Part shown: piece by piece, positions 56,193 to 64,000 of the stretch
Numbering within the stretch: position 1 is the first letter of the stretch
How the letters are laid out: each line of letters begins with the position of its first letter
DNA from: Alistipes sp.
GTDB taxonomy: Bacteria; Bacillota; Clostridia; Oscillospirales; Ruminococcaceae
DNA: 64,000 nucleotides
Direction of reading: 5' to 3'
Assembly (NCBI GenBank): GCA_023667265.1
Contig: JAMPAJ010000001.1
Span: forward strand, 817,864-881,863
Notes under the pieces: model-generated
The model's input: the letters and a program-made list of their open reading frames with translations, nothing else
Database searches by the model: none
Told to the model about the DNA's origin: nothing
Position numbers and translations under genes: made by a program

Positions 56193-56384
56193 TTGGGTTT
56201 CAAAAGGGACGGTTGTCCCTTTTGCAGAGTCCAGAGGCGGAGCCTTTGGCGAGGCATGGAGCAGAGCTCCATATCGACGGAACGTCGATGTTATACTTTA
56301 GGCGCCCTGCAAGGGGTGAATGTCAAAACAGTCCGGTGGACTGTTTTGGCAGAGGGGACGCTCTGCAAGAGAGAGCGTCCCCTT
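56193..56384 (+). repeat. Intergenic hairpin repeat: beta, plus orientation
   Basis: Complete beta: h1 AAAAGGGAC/GTCCCTTTT, h3 ATGGAGC/GCTCCAT, h4 ATCGACG/CGTCGAT, h5 CAAAACAGTCC/GGACTGTTTTG, h6 GGGGACGCTCT/AGAGCGTCCCC. Confidence 0.85.
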
Positions 56385-56416
56385 AAACTTTCCCAGCAGA
56401 TTCAAAAAGACAGAAA

Positions 56417-56448
56417 AAATCCTCCCCTGTTATTTGGGAAGGAAAATT
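56417..56448 (-). terminator. Terminator beside alpha
   Basis: On the minus strand CCTTCCC pairs with GGGGAGG (one wobble) and is followed by T6. Could end the trmD operon transcript after it passes through the repeat. Confidence 0.6.
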
Positions 56449-56451
56449 ATA

Positions 56452-56727
56452 TCGCTCGCGGAATATTTACTTCTGCAAAACAAATTAGCGAGATACTCGC
56501 GGCTGCGTGAAACTGCCCGTGGGGGCTGCCCCACAAGGGAACGCCCTCTCTTGCAGGGCGTTCCCTCTTTTGTAACAGTCCACTGGACTGTTACAAAATT
56601 CACCCTTTGCGGAGCGCCTGAAGGCTGCATCGACCTGCGGTCGATATGGGACTCTGTCCCATGCCCTGCCAGAGACTCTGTCTCTGGACTCTGCCAAAGG
56701 AGCATTGCCCCTTTGGAATCCCGGTGT
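56452..56727 (-). repeat. Intergenic hairpin repeat: beta - alpha, minus orientation
   Basis: Beta (56535-56727) with h6 GGGAACGCCCT/AGGGCGTTCCC and h5 TGTAACAGTCC/GGACTGTTACA, very like the 20161 copy, then alpha (56452-56534). It converges on the plus-strand copy at 56193. Confidence 0.85.
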
Positions 56728-56746
56728 TTATGCTTGCAAGTAGGAT

Positions 56747-57472
56747 TTATCGGCGTTTTTTCTTTTTTTCGATCGGCGGATGCAGTCTCATGTACTCCTC
56801 ATACATCTCCGGACGGCGGTTCTTCGTCAGCTCAAGACTCTGCTCCTGCCGCCACGCCTCGATATTCCTGTGATGTCCGGACAGAAGCACAGGCGGTACA
56901 GCCTCGCCCTCCCAGACCTCCGGTCGGGTGTAATGGGGATATTCCAGCAAGCCGCTGTAAATACTCTCCTCCTCGAAGCATACGTCCTCCGAGAGCACCC
57001 CCGGGCACAGCCTTGCAACAGTGTCCGTCAGAACCAGCGCAGGGAGCTCTCCTCCGGTGAGAACGTAATCGCCTATGGAGATCTCCTCGTCCACGATCTT
57101 ATCCAGCACACGCTGATCTACGCCCTCGTAGTGACCGCAGATGATGAGGATATTCTCAGCCTTCGACAGCTCAACGGCTCGCTGCTGGGACAGCGCTTTC
57201 CCTTTCGGCGACATATAAATTGTGTGCGGCTTGCAGCCCAGCTCCTCGCAGACCGCCCTGTAGCAGTTGTATATCGGCTCGCACTGCATGACCATGCCCA
57301 TGCCGCCGCCGTAGGGCGTATCGTCAACGCGGCGGTGCTTATCCTGTGTGTATTCACGTATCTGACGGCAGGAAACGTCGATTTTTCCAGCCTTTCTCGC
57401 TCTTCCGACAATGCTTTCGCCAAGTACGGCTTCGCACATTTCCGGAAACAGCGTCGCAATAATTATCTTCAT
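56747..57472 (-). CDS. trmD: tRNA (guanine-N1)-methyltransferase
   Basis: 241 residues. ATLFPEMCEAVLGESIVGRA, the DDTPYGGGMGMVM loop, the trefoil-knot SAM site CGHYEGVDQRV and SIGDYVLTGGELPALVL are diagnostic. It methylates G37 of tRNAs to prevent frameshifting. It is 16 bases downstream of rimM on the same strand. The usual rpsP and rplS neighbours are not present. Confidence 0.97.
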   Translation of the reverse strand: MKIIIATLFPEMCEAVLGESIVGRARKAGKIDVSCRQIREYTQDKHRRVDDTPYGGGMGMVMQCEPIYNCYRAVCEELGCKPHTIYMSPKGKALSQQRAVELSKAENILIICGHYEGVDQRVLDKIVDEEISIGDYVLTGGELPALVLTDTVARLCPGVLSEDVCFEEESIYSGLLEYPHYTRPEVWEGEAVPPVLLSGHHRNIEAWRQEQSLELTKNRRPEMYEEYMRLHPPIEKKKKRR

Positions 57473-57488
57473 TCCATTCCCTCGCCGA

Positions 57489-57989
57489 TCAGTCGAAAAG
57501 TCCCTCGAGAGGACGTATCGTCATAAGCTCGCCGTCAATGTCGGTGGAGATTATCACGTCGGGGATAGCCGGAACGAGATATTCCCGGTCGCCCTTTACG
57601 ACGTAGACATCATTTGCGCCGTTTTGCAGCACATCGGCGATCCTTCCGTAGACGCGATCTGTGTCCGCGTCTCTGACCTCCATGCCGATAAGATCCTGGA
57701 TAAAGTAGGTGTTCTCGTCAAGCTCAAGGTCGTCCCGGTGCATATAGAGCATGGCATTACGGAGCTTTTCCGCCTCCTCGACAGTATTCACGCCCTCTAT
57801 CTTCGCTATGACCATATTTTTCGCCGGACGGCTTCTCTCTATCGTCACCTCGTCCTTGTTTTTTCCGCGGAACAGGCGGTCGAACTCGCAGAGCAGCTCC
57901 GGAGAGTCGGTGTAGGGCATTATCTTCACTTCGCCGCGTATGCCGTGGGTGTTTACTATTTTTCCTGCCTCTAAAAAAATCTTTTTCAT
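57489..57989 (-). CDS. rimM: Ribosome maturation factor RimM
   Basis: 166 residues. EAGKIVNTHGIRGEVKIMPYTD at the N-terminus and a PRC-barrel domain (DLIGMEVRDADTDRVYGRIADV, LVPAIPDVIISTDID) match RimM, which helps assemble the 30S head. The start overlaps the stop of the upstream frame (ATGA), so it is coupled to that gene. Confidence 0.95.
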   Translation of the reverse strand: MKKIFLEAGKIVNTHGIRGEVKIMPYTDSPELLCEFDRLFRGKNKDEVTIERSRPAKNMVIAKIEGVNTVEEAEKLRNAMLYMHRDDLELDENTYFIQDLIGMEVRDADTDRVYGRIADVLQNGANDVYVVKGDREYLVPAIPDVIISTDIDGELMTIRPLEGLFD

Positions 57990-58327
57990 GCTGTGATCTC
58001 ACTTTTAACGTAGTTTATTAAATCCATTTCCGACAGGTATTCGCCCTTTGCCGGATATGTTTTTTCCATTTTAAGGGCAGCCTCATACTCCGCCTGTGCC
58101 ATTTCCGCCGAATTTTTTGCGATCAGATAATAGGCGTACATGAGCCTTTTTCTGGTTATCATCGCTTTTCCGGTAGATTTTATGTAGCGTTTCAGCTCCT
58201 CGTCGCACAGAGCGTCGAGCTTCTCCTGCTCTGCGCCAAGCATAAGCAGGCAGAACAGCAGCTCGCATTTCGCCTCGAGCCGGTAAAGCTGTATCGTGCT
58301 TTTGTCCTCTGCAACAGATCGGAATAT
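57986..58327 (-). pseudogene. C-terminal part of the M50 protease gene, cut off by an amber codon
   Basis: This stretch continues the upstream M50 frame without shift after the TAG at 58328-58330: IFRSVAEDKSTIQLYRLEAK and on to NYVKSEITA. The first ATG is only at 58243 (85 residues, no good ribosome site). The residues around the break (LYMYRHQFERAE, stop, IFRSVAEDK) form a continuous TPR-like helix pair, and further TPR-like helices follow (MYAYYLIAKNSAEMAQAEYEAAL). So it is most simply the lost C-terminal TPR domain of the protease gene; independent expression from 58243 is possible. Confidence 0.65.
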
Positions 58328-59113
58328 CTACTCAGCACGTTCAAACTGATGACGGTACATATAAAGCGTACCCTCGGTGAGAGACATTCCGACGCCGTGG
58401 GTGGTGTTCCGTTCCCCCTCTGTCGCGATGCACAGCTCCGGCATATCCTCGATGCGTTCGCCCCGGTACATTCTTGCATTTGCCATAAAGCTCTTGTATA
58501 TCACTGTACGCTCAGCCGGATCCTTTATCATGAGCCGGATATTACAGCCGTCGTTGAGCATCCCCGGCATTTTCACGGGAATACCGTTCGTCAGGGCTAT
58601 TATAAACGCCGTTACGGCGAAAAAAACCGACGCTGTTACGACGTAGATGTTGTCGGCAATAATTGCCGGAATAAGGGCAAGCGCGCCTGTCAGCAGATTG
58701 AAAAATACTCCGCCGAAGTGATACCAGAAAAAGGGCAGCTTTTCCGGAGCGTCCGTTTCCGGCGGAACAAGGAGACATTGCCCTGCCGTGCCCGGTATTC
58801 TGAATTTTTTCCGCACCAGTCTGCCGTTTTCCTTTACGACAGCAAGGCTGCCTATCCGGAAGGACAGGAACTCGTAGCCCGTCAGCATTCCCATGACCAT
58901 GTGTCCTGCCTCGTGAATTATAATTTCGATCAGATACGACACATAGAACAGCACGATCATAATGAGCAGCATAGGCAGACCGCTTATCCCGGCAGCCTCC
59001 AGCTTATCGGAATACCGGGACATAAATATCCCGGCGCCTATTCCGACAGCGGTGAACAGGGCAATAAACGCCGCGCCGCCGTTTGATTTGTTTTTCTTCT
59101 TATTTTCAGCCAT
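58328..59113 (-). CDS. M50 site-2 protease-like membrane protein, truncated by an in-frame amber codon
   Basis: 261 residues as read. Several membrane spans; the zinc motif HEAGH lies in the second span group (YLIEIIIHEAGHMVMGML). A later FGGVFFNLLTG and GMLNDGCNIRLM supply the usual NPDG-like region, here N-D-G. The frame ends at TAG 58328 but stays open for 113 more codons downstream, so the full gene was probably 375 codons (59113-57986). Its ATG overlaps the purB stop (TGATG). Intramembrane proteolysis is inferred from the motif; the substrate is unknown. Confidence 0.75.
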   Translation of the reverse strand: MAENKKKNKSNGGAAFIALFTAVGIGAGIFMSRYSDKLEAAGISGLPMLLIMIVLFYVSYLIEIIIHEAGHMVMGMLTGYEFLSFRIGSLAVVKENGRLVRKKFRIPGTAGQCLLVPPETDAPEKLPFFWYHFGGVFFNLLTGALALIPAIIADNIYVVTASVFFAVTAFIIALTNGIPVKMPGMLNDGCNIRLMIKDPAERTVIYKSFMANARMYRGERIEDMPELCIATEGERNTTHGVGMSLTEGTLYMYRHQFERAE

Positions 59114-60552
59114 CAGTTCTTCATCTCAAAGCCTTCGCCGAGAACGTCCTTGTTTGCCTGGAGGATAGGGTCGATGAAGTCGGCAAGGTACTCGTCGACC
59201 TGCTGCGAGCTTCTTCCCGTATAGTTCTCCGGCTTCAGAACAGCGTCAAGCTCCTCCTTAGTTATCATGAACATGGGGTCGTTTACGATGAGGTCGCAGA
59301 GGTTGTTGTCGCGTCCGTACTGCTTTACCTCCATGGCGGCAGTCATGGAATACTCGCGTATTCTCTCGTGGAGCTCCTGACGGCTTGCGCCCTTCTTTGC
59401 AGCGTCCATCATGATATTTTCCGTTGCCATAAAGGGCAGCTCAGCCATGACGCGGCGGCGGATTATCTCCGGATAAACGACCATTCCGTCGGTAACGTTC
59501 ATCATGATATTCAGGATAGCGTCAACGCCGAGGAAAGCCTCTGCAACGCTTATGCGCTTGTTTGCGGAGTCGTCAAGTGTTCTCTCGAACCACTGCGTAC
59601 CTGCCGTAAACGCAGGGTTAAGGCTGTCTATCATCACGTATCTTGCAAGTGATGTGATACGCTCGCAGCGCATGGGATTACGCTTGTACGCCATAGCGGA
59701 CGAACCGATCTGGCTCTTTTCTCTCGGCTCTTCCATTTCCTTGAAGGACTGGAGAATACGCATATCGTTGGAGAATTTGCTGCATGACTGTGCGATCCCG
59801 CTGAGGACGGCGAGCACCTGCGAATCCACCTTGCGCGAATAGGTCTGACCGGAAACGGGAACAACGCTGTCGAAGCCCATTTCCTCGGCGATCATTTTTT
59901 CCAGCTCCTTGATCTTAGCCGTGTCGCCTTCGAAAAGCTCCATAAACGAAGCCTGAGTGCCGGTCGTGCCCTTTGAGCCGAGAAGCTTCAGTGAGTCGAT
60001 GCGGAACTCCAGATCCTCAAAGTCCATAAGCAGCTCGTTGAGCCAGAGTGTCGCGCGCTTGCCTACTGTAGTGAGCTGTGCAGGCTGGAGGTGGGTATAG
60101 GCGAGACAGGGCATATCCTTATACTCCCGTGCAAATCTTGCAAGGTTATTCATAACGTTGACCAGCTTTCGGCGGACTACCTGCAAAGCGTCGCGCATGA
60201 TGATAACGTCGGTGTTGTCGCCTACGTAGCAGGAGGTAGCGCCAAGGTGAATGATACCCTCCGCGTCGGGGCAGACCTTGCCGTAGGTGTAGACATGAGC
60301 CATAACGTCGTGGCGAACCTGCTTTTCGCGCTCTGCGGCAACGTCGTAGTCGATGTCGTTGATGTGCTCTTCAAGCTGCTTTACCTGGGCTTCGGCAACA
60401 GGCAGACCAAGCTTCATTTCCGCACGTGCAAGTGCGACCCAGAGTCTGCGCCAGGTCGTGAATTTCTTGTCGGCGGAGAAGATATACTGCATCTCCTCGC
60501 TGGCATAACGTGTACAAAATGGTGATTCATAGCTGTTGATATTTCCGCTCAT
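59113..60552 (-). CDS. purB: Adenylosuccinate lyase
   Basis: 479 residues. Starts NSYESPFCTRYASEEMQYIF. HDVMAHVYTYGKVCPDAEGI, the TSCYVGDNTD loop, AYTHLQPAQLTTVGKRA and the flexible signature loop SSAMAYKRNPMRCERI, followed by R and S/T residues, are typical. It works twice in purine synthesis (SAICAR and adenylosuccinate cleavage). It heads a minus-strand operon purB-M50-rimM-trmD transcribed from the promoter at 60602. Confidence 0.97.
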   Translation of the reverse strand: MSGNINSYESPFCTRYASEEMQYIFSADKKFTTWRRLWVALARAEMKLGLPVAEAQVKQLEEHINDIDYDVAAEREKQVRHDVMAHVYTYGKVCPDAEGIIHLGATSCYVGDNTDVIIMRDALQVVRRKLVNVMNNLARFAREYKDMPCLAYTHLQPAQLTTVGKRATLWLNELLMDFEDLEFRIDSLKLLGSKGTTGTQASFMELFEGDTAKIKELEKMIAEEMGFDSVVPVSGQTYSRKVDSQVLAVLSGIAQSCSKFSNDMRILQSFKEMEEPREKSQIGSSAMAYKRNPMRCERITSLARYVMIDSLNPAFTAGTQWFERTLDDSANKRISVAEAFLGVDAILNIMMNVTDGMVVYPEIIRRRVMAELPFMATENIMMDAAKKGASRQELHERIREYSMTAAMEVKQYGRDNNLCDLIVNDPMFMITKEELDAVLKPENYTGRSSQQVDEYLADFIDPILQANKDVLGEGFEMKN

Positions 60553-60601
60553 AATTAGTTCTCCTTATTTCTGCGGCATGACCGCATTATATTACATTTT
60601 A

Positions 60602-60630
60602 ATTATAGCATTTTATACCAATTGTGTCAA
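60602..60630 (-). promoter_or_regulatory. Promoter of purB
   Basis: On the minus strand TTGACA, 17-base spacer, TATAAT: full consensus. No PurR box or guanine riboswitch seen. Confidence 0.85.
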
Positions 60631-60633
60631 GCG

Positions 60634-60740
60634 CGGGTAGCACCCGCTGGCAATTCACGGCGGGGAGCCCCCGCTGGCAATTCACGTGACCGCTCGTTGC
60701 CTCGCTGATTTATCAGCGACTAAGATTCTCGCCGCGTGTC
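60634..60740 (+). repeat. Intergenic hairpin repeat: doubled alpha head
   Basis: Two alpha heads in tandem, GCGGGT-AGC-ACCCGC then GCGGGG-AGC-CCCCGC, each followed by TGGCAATTCACG, then an eroded alpha body. It suggests one alpha inserted into or recombined with another. Confidence 0.65.
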
Positions 60741-60822
60741 CGAGTGCTTTTTGAATATACCGTTGTAGGGACAGGTTGTGCCGTGTCCGCCCCTGTATTT
60801 TTTGAAACGCCCCTACTATAAG

Positions 60823-60845
60823 AGGGCGATAAACGCCCTTTTTTC
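60823..60845 (+). terminator. Small terminator-like hairpin
   Basis: AGGGCG / CGCCCT stem, 5-base loop, T6. It follows the single arm of the third repeat family (60764-60795). The region 60850-61280 holds nothing else I can support; a 105-codon frame at 60983 lacks a ribosome site. Confidence 0.5.
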
Positions 60846-61283
60846 AACGGGAAACCATTGATTATTGAAAAATGTTTACAAAAAAATAACAATTTAAGTT
60901 TTGTCACACGGAAATCAATTTTCAAAATTTATTTTCATCGCTCCCCGCATGATGCGATTATGATGCAGAGGCGGAATAGAATATGGTTATGACAGGCTTG
61001 CTGCTGCTCAGCTTTGAGGGCTGCCGACCCTTCTTGTATTTATTATATATTATTATATTTATTACATTGTTGTCATTCGCTTGTCAGCCGTTTGTCGTTG
61101 ATGTGTCATTTCCTTGCCGCCCTGGAAAGAATGATTTCCGGAAGCTGCCGGAAAACAGCCGGAAATACCGTGTCATGACCTTGACGCATTATTTGTGCCT
61201 GCGCGACGTGCCGGATGACGCTGAAATTTGCAAAAAAGCCATAAAAAATGACGGTTTTTTGACAAAATACTTAAAAATGACTA

Positions 61284-61312
61284 TTGACAAATTGAATTGA
61301 ATATGATATACT
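61284..61312 (+). promoter_or_regulatory. Promoter of the third permease operon
   Basis: TTGACA, 17-base spacer, TATACT. The leader of about 250 bases contains GTTAAC-TGCG-GTTAAC near 61357, a short dyad in a position suited to a regulator, but no known riboswitch. Confidence 0.75.
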
Positions 61313-61572
61313 GTATTGCGATAACTAATACAGTTGTGACGGTTGAAGAGACTTGTTAACTGCGGTTAACAGAATCGCGGCGGTTTTCCGGAAGTTCATA
61401 ATATCCTACGGACCGGGAAAATCACCGTATATAGCCGTAAATCCGGGCATGAGGAATGAAAGGGTTTTGTTAAAATAAAAAAATATCAAAAACCGTCGTC
61501 TTTTTTGCCTGTAAATAACACTTATATATAGAGACACGCGAAAATAGCAATACCAAAGGACGTGACAGCTCA

Positions 61573-62487
61573 ATGAACAAAGAAAGCATACAAGACAAAC
61601 CAAAGAGAAGAAAACGAGGAAATCAATGCGGCAGAGGCGGCGAGAGATTTTTCAGCAGCGCCTGTATCGTGCCAAGCCTTATCGGCGTGCTCATCTTCTT
61701 TCTCATACCCTTCGGGATAGTCATCTACTATTCATTCATAAATAACCCCGTTACGGCGGAATTTGTGGGGCTTGACAACTATACCGCCCTTCTGAAAAAT
61801 ACGGCGTTCAAAAAGGCCGTGTCCAATACGGCGGCGTTCACCCTTATATCAGTTCCCCTTGCGGTGATTCTCTCCATGTGGCTTGCGTCGCTTCTGGAGA
61901 GAAAAATTCCCGGAAAAAGCATTATACGGACGTTCCTCCTTAGTCCGCTTATGGTTCCCACAGCCTCGGTGGTGCTGGTCTGGCAGGTAATCTTTCACAA
62001 TCACGGTACGCTGAACAGCATCATCGAAGCCTTCGGAGGACAGGGCATCGACTGGCTGAAATCCTCTCACGGACAGGTGATAATAATTGCCATGTTCCTG
62101 TGGAAAAACCTCGGCTATAACATGATACTCTTTATGTCGGCGCTGGCGTCTGTCCCAAAGGATATCCTGGAGGTGGCGGAGCTTGAGGGAGCAGGTAAAT
62201 TCTACCAGTTCATACATATAAAGCTGCGATACCTTTCGCCGACTATCTTATTCGTACTCATACTTTCCCTTATCAACTCGTTCAAGATCTTCCGGGAGGT
62301 CTATCTCCTTACCGGAGACCACCCCTACAGCAAGCTGTATATGCTCCAGCACTTCATGAACAACACCTTCAACAGCATAGATTATCAGAAGCTGTCGGCG
62401 GCGGCTATACTATTCGCGCTGGTGATGATAGTTATTATGTCGGTTCTCATGGCTGCGGATAATAAATTCGGAAAGGATGTGGAGTGA
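61573..62487 (+). CDS. Sugar ABC transporter permease (third pair, MalF type)
   Basis: 304 residues, six spans starting at CIVPSLIGVLIFFLIPFGI, EAA loop LEVAELEGAGKFYQFIHIKL. The lysine/arginine-rich N-terminus (KPKRRKRGNQCGRGGERF) is cytoplasmic. It is the first gene after the 61284 promoter. No binding protein lies ahead of it, unlike the 7.8 kb operon. AAAGGA upstream of ATG 61573. Confidence 0.92.
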   Translation: MNKESIQDKPKRRKRGNQCGRGGERFFSSACIVPSLIGVLIFFLIPFGIVIYYSFINNPVTAEFVGLDNYTALLKNTAFKKAVSNTAAFTLISVPLAVILSMWLASLLERKIPGKSIIRTFLLSPLMVPTASVVLVWQVIFHNHGTLNSIIEAFGGQGIDWLKSSHGQVIIIAMFLWKNLGYNMILFMSALASVPKDILEVAELEGAGKFYQFIHIKLRYLSPTILFVLILSLINSFKIFREVYLLTGDHPYSKLYMLQHFMNNTFNSIDYQKLSAAAILFALVMIVIMSVLMAADNKFGKDVE

Positions 62488-63434
62488 TGGCAAGAAAGAA
62501 AAGGAGCAGGGCGCTCGACGTTGCCGTTACCGTTTTCCTGCTGGCTGCCGGAGTGATGTTCCTGCTGCCGACGGTGCTCACCCTTGCAAATTCGTTTATG
62601 ACGTCTTCGGAAATTTCCGCAAACTACGGCACAATGATAGACAATATGACCTCCAGCGAAAAGGAGTTCATTTCCGACTCGGTAAATCTGAAATTCATTC
62701 CCGACAAGGTGACCTTCGACCAGTTCCGGAACGTGCTTCTGAAAAGTCCGGACTATCTGCTGAAATTCTGGAACTCGATAATACTTACAGTTCCCATAAC
62801 TCTTTTCCAGGTGCTCACGGCAATTTTCGCCTCCTATGGCTTTGCACGTTACCCGGGAAAGCTCAAGAGCATCATCTTCTTCGTCTATATCATACTCATG
62901 ATAATGCCGTACCAGGTCACGCTTGTGCCGAATTTCCTTGTGGCTGACAAGCTGGGGCTGATAGATACAGGCAGCGGCACGGTCATGGACGCGGCGGAGA
63001 GCTTTCTCTCTCCGGAAACGAAACAGCGGCTTGCGGTGATTCTGCCGGGTATATTCTCGCCGTTCAGCGTGTTCCTGCTTACAAAGGTAATGCGGCGTAT
63101 CCCGATTTCCTATGTCGAGGCTGCAAAGCTTGACGGCGCAAACGAGTTCCAGGTGCTTACCCGGATATACGTTCCGCTCTGTAAGGGCGCGATCGTGTCG
63201 GTCACAATGCTTGTTTTCATAGACTACTGGAATATGGTCGAGCAGCCCCTGGTGCTCATGAAGAATCAGGATCTGCATCCGCTTTCGGTGTTCCTGTCGC
63301 AGATAAACACCGGAGATATCGGACTTGCCTTTGCGGTAGGCGTGATATACATGATACCCTCGATACTTCTTTTCCTCTACGGAGAGGATTACCTCATAGA
63401 CGGCATCGTCTACTCCGGCGGAATAAAGGGATAA
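62487..63434 (+). CDS. Carbohydrate ABC transporter permease (third pair, MalG type)
   Basis: 315 residues. First span VAVTVFLLAAGVMFLLPTVLTL, a long external loop after it, and the EAA loop VEAAKLDGANEFQVLTRIYV. The start overlaps the preceding stop (TGATG); a GTG three bases earlier is in frame. Partner of the upstream permease. The external loop between spans 1 and 2 (about 70 residues) is longer than usual. Confidence 0.92.
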   Translation: MARKKRSRALDVAVTVFLLAAGVMFLLPTVLTLANSFMTSSEISANYGTMIDNMTSSEKEFISDSVNLKFIPDKVTFDQFRNVLLKSPDYLLKFWNSIILTVPITLFQVLTAIFASYGFARYPGKLKSIIFFVYIILMIMPYQVTLVPNFLVADKLGLIDTGSGTVMDAAESFLSPETKQRLAVILPGIFSPFSVFLLTKVMRRIPISYVEAAKLDGANEFQVLTRIYVPLCKGAIVSVTMLVFIDYWNMVEQPLVLMKNQDLHPLSVFLSQINTGDIGLAFAVGVIYMIPSILLFLYGEDYLIDGIVYSGGIKG

Positions 63435-63465
63435 TTACAACAATACAGAAGGAAGGACAACTGTT

Positions 63466-64000
63466 ATGGCTGAAATAAAGGATATAAAGGACATAAAGGG
63501 CGACGCTGAGGAGCGCGACCCGAAAAAACGCAGGGATCTTATAAAGAACATTCTCATTATTTTTCTCATAATCCTCCTGCTGCTTACATTTTTCTCCAAC
63601 ACTATCATGAATAAGTCGCTGCCGGAAATACAGACCCAGCGCGCGACTTCCGGAAAGCTTACGGAGAGGATCCGGGGCAGCGGAGTTGTGGAGTCCAACC
63701 AGAGCTTCGGCGTCAAGGTGGACGGCAACAGGGTTATCAACACCATCAACGTGAAGGCGGGTCAGGAAATCGAAAAAGGCGACGTTCTCCTGGTTGTCGG
63801 CACTGGCGAAAGCGAGGAGCTTACCGCTGCCGAGGACGAGCTTGAAGCCCTCGAGCTTTCCTATCAGAAGGCGCTGCTTACTCCTCCCAAGGACTATGCC
63901 GCGGAAAATCAGGCGATAAAAAATGCCCGTGAGGATCTGAACGAGGCTATCGCAAAGAAAAACAGCGCAGCCGCAAATCAGGGCAATGTCGCCGCGGCAA
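63466..64000 (+). CDS. HlyD/RND-type periplasmic adaptor protein, cut by the window end
   Basis: At least 178 residues. A cytoplasmic Lys/Asp-rich head, one membrane span (about 28-45), a beta strand pair typical of adaptor proteins (SGKLTERIRGSGVVESNQSF), a biotinyl-lipoyl-like half (INTINVKAGQEIEKGDVLLVVG) and the start of a long coiled coil (AAEDELEALELSYQKALL). Such adaptors usually work with exporters. Behind sugar import permeases it is unusual, though the same gene set may include more parts beyond the window. GGAAGGA 8 bases upstream; no stop before 64000. Confidence 0.85.
   Translation, partial: MAEIKDIKDIKGDAEERDPKKRRDLIKNILIIFLIILLLLTFFSNTIMNKSLPEIQTQRATSGKLTERIRGSGVVESNQSFGVKVDGNRVINTINVKAGQEIEKGDVLLVVGTGESEELTAAEDELEALELSYQKALLTPPKDYAAENQAIKNAREDLNEAIAKKNSAAANQGNVAAA

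Noticed and set aside
60983..61300. 105-codon open frame on the plus strand
   Set aside because: No ribosome site, mixed composition, ends within the AT-rich promoter region of the next operon; probably not a gene.

Overview
The window looks like a chromosomal segment of a cellulosome-forming Ruminococcus (Firmicutes/Oscillospiraceae). This is an inference from three things: two secreted CAP proteins ending in type I dockerins, a cellobiose phosphorylase close to the clostridial type, and several carbohydrate ABC permease pairs. Housekeeping genes are of Firmicutes type (groES/groL with CIRCE, ymdB, spoVS, spoIVB, ricT, holB). No rRNA, tRNA, CRISPR array, prophage or complete transposase was found.

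Layout. 1-2100 is an AT-rich island with an overlapping pair: a Panacea-domain protein and a coiled-coil membrane protein, followed by a perfect 19-bp inverted repeat. 2400-7450 has an NMO/FabK-like flavoprotein, an SDR, a two-component system and several small inverted-repeat elements (MITE-like). 7522-20133 is one long operon with its own promoter and terminator. It encodes a large solute-binding protein with extra N-terminal domains, two pairs of sugar ABC permeases, a membrane-anchored NHL propeller, a YIP1 membrane protein and a large DUF5696-like exported protein, but no ATPase. 20449-28364 holds a lipoprotein, a MarR-controlled heterodimeric ABC exporter, ymdB, spoVS and a nucleoside kinase. 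28737-40797 holds the two CAP-dockerin paralogues, cellobiose phosphorylase, an ECF S-component, groESL, an aldose epimerase, citrate synthase and YbaK. 41079-45239 is a minus-strand operon (small sigma-like protein, decarboxylase, holB, ricT, queH). 45807-52013 runs nadB, nadC, prfB, a lipoprotein and uvrC. 52425-60552 holds a RING-like membrane protein, HPr, spoIVB, trmD, rimM, an M50 protease gene broken by an in-frame amber codon, and purB. 61573-64000 starts a third permease pair followed by a truncated HlyD-type adaptor.

The most striking non-genic feature is a family of intergenic repeats found at about fifteen loci in both orientations. They are built from two modules: beta, a chain of six hairpins of about 190 bp, and alpha, about 82 bp. 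Between copies the hairpin arms differ in sequence but keep their pairing by compensatory changes. Copies are joined or truncated at hairpin boundaries. Several lie inside transcribed leaders or between cistrons. I do not recognise this family. Two further small-repeat families (about 160 bp with terminal inverted repeats) each have shortened derivatives here.

Genes cooperate in two visible themes: beta-glucan use (dockerin proteins, cellobiose phosphorylase, aldose epimerase, sugar permeases that must borrow an ATPase) and NAD/translation housekeeping. All calls come from reading the sequence; no database search was run.
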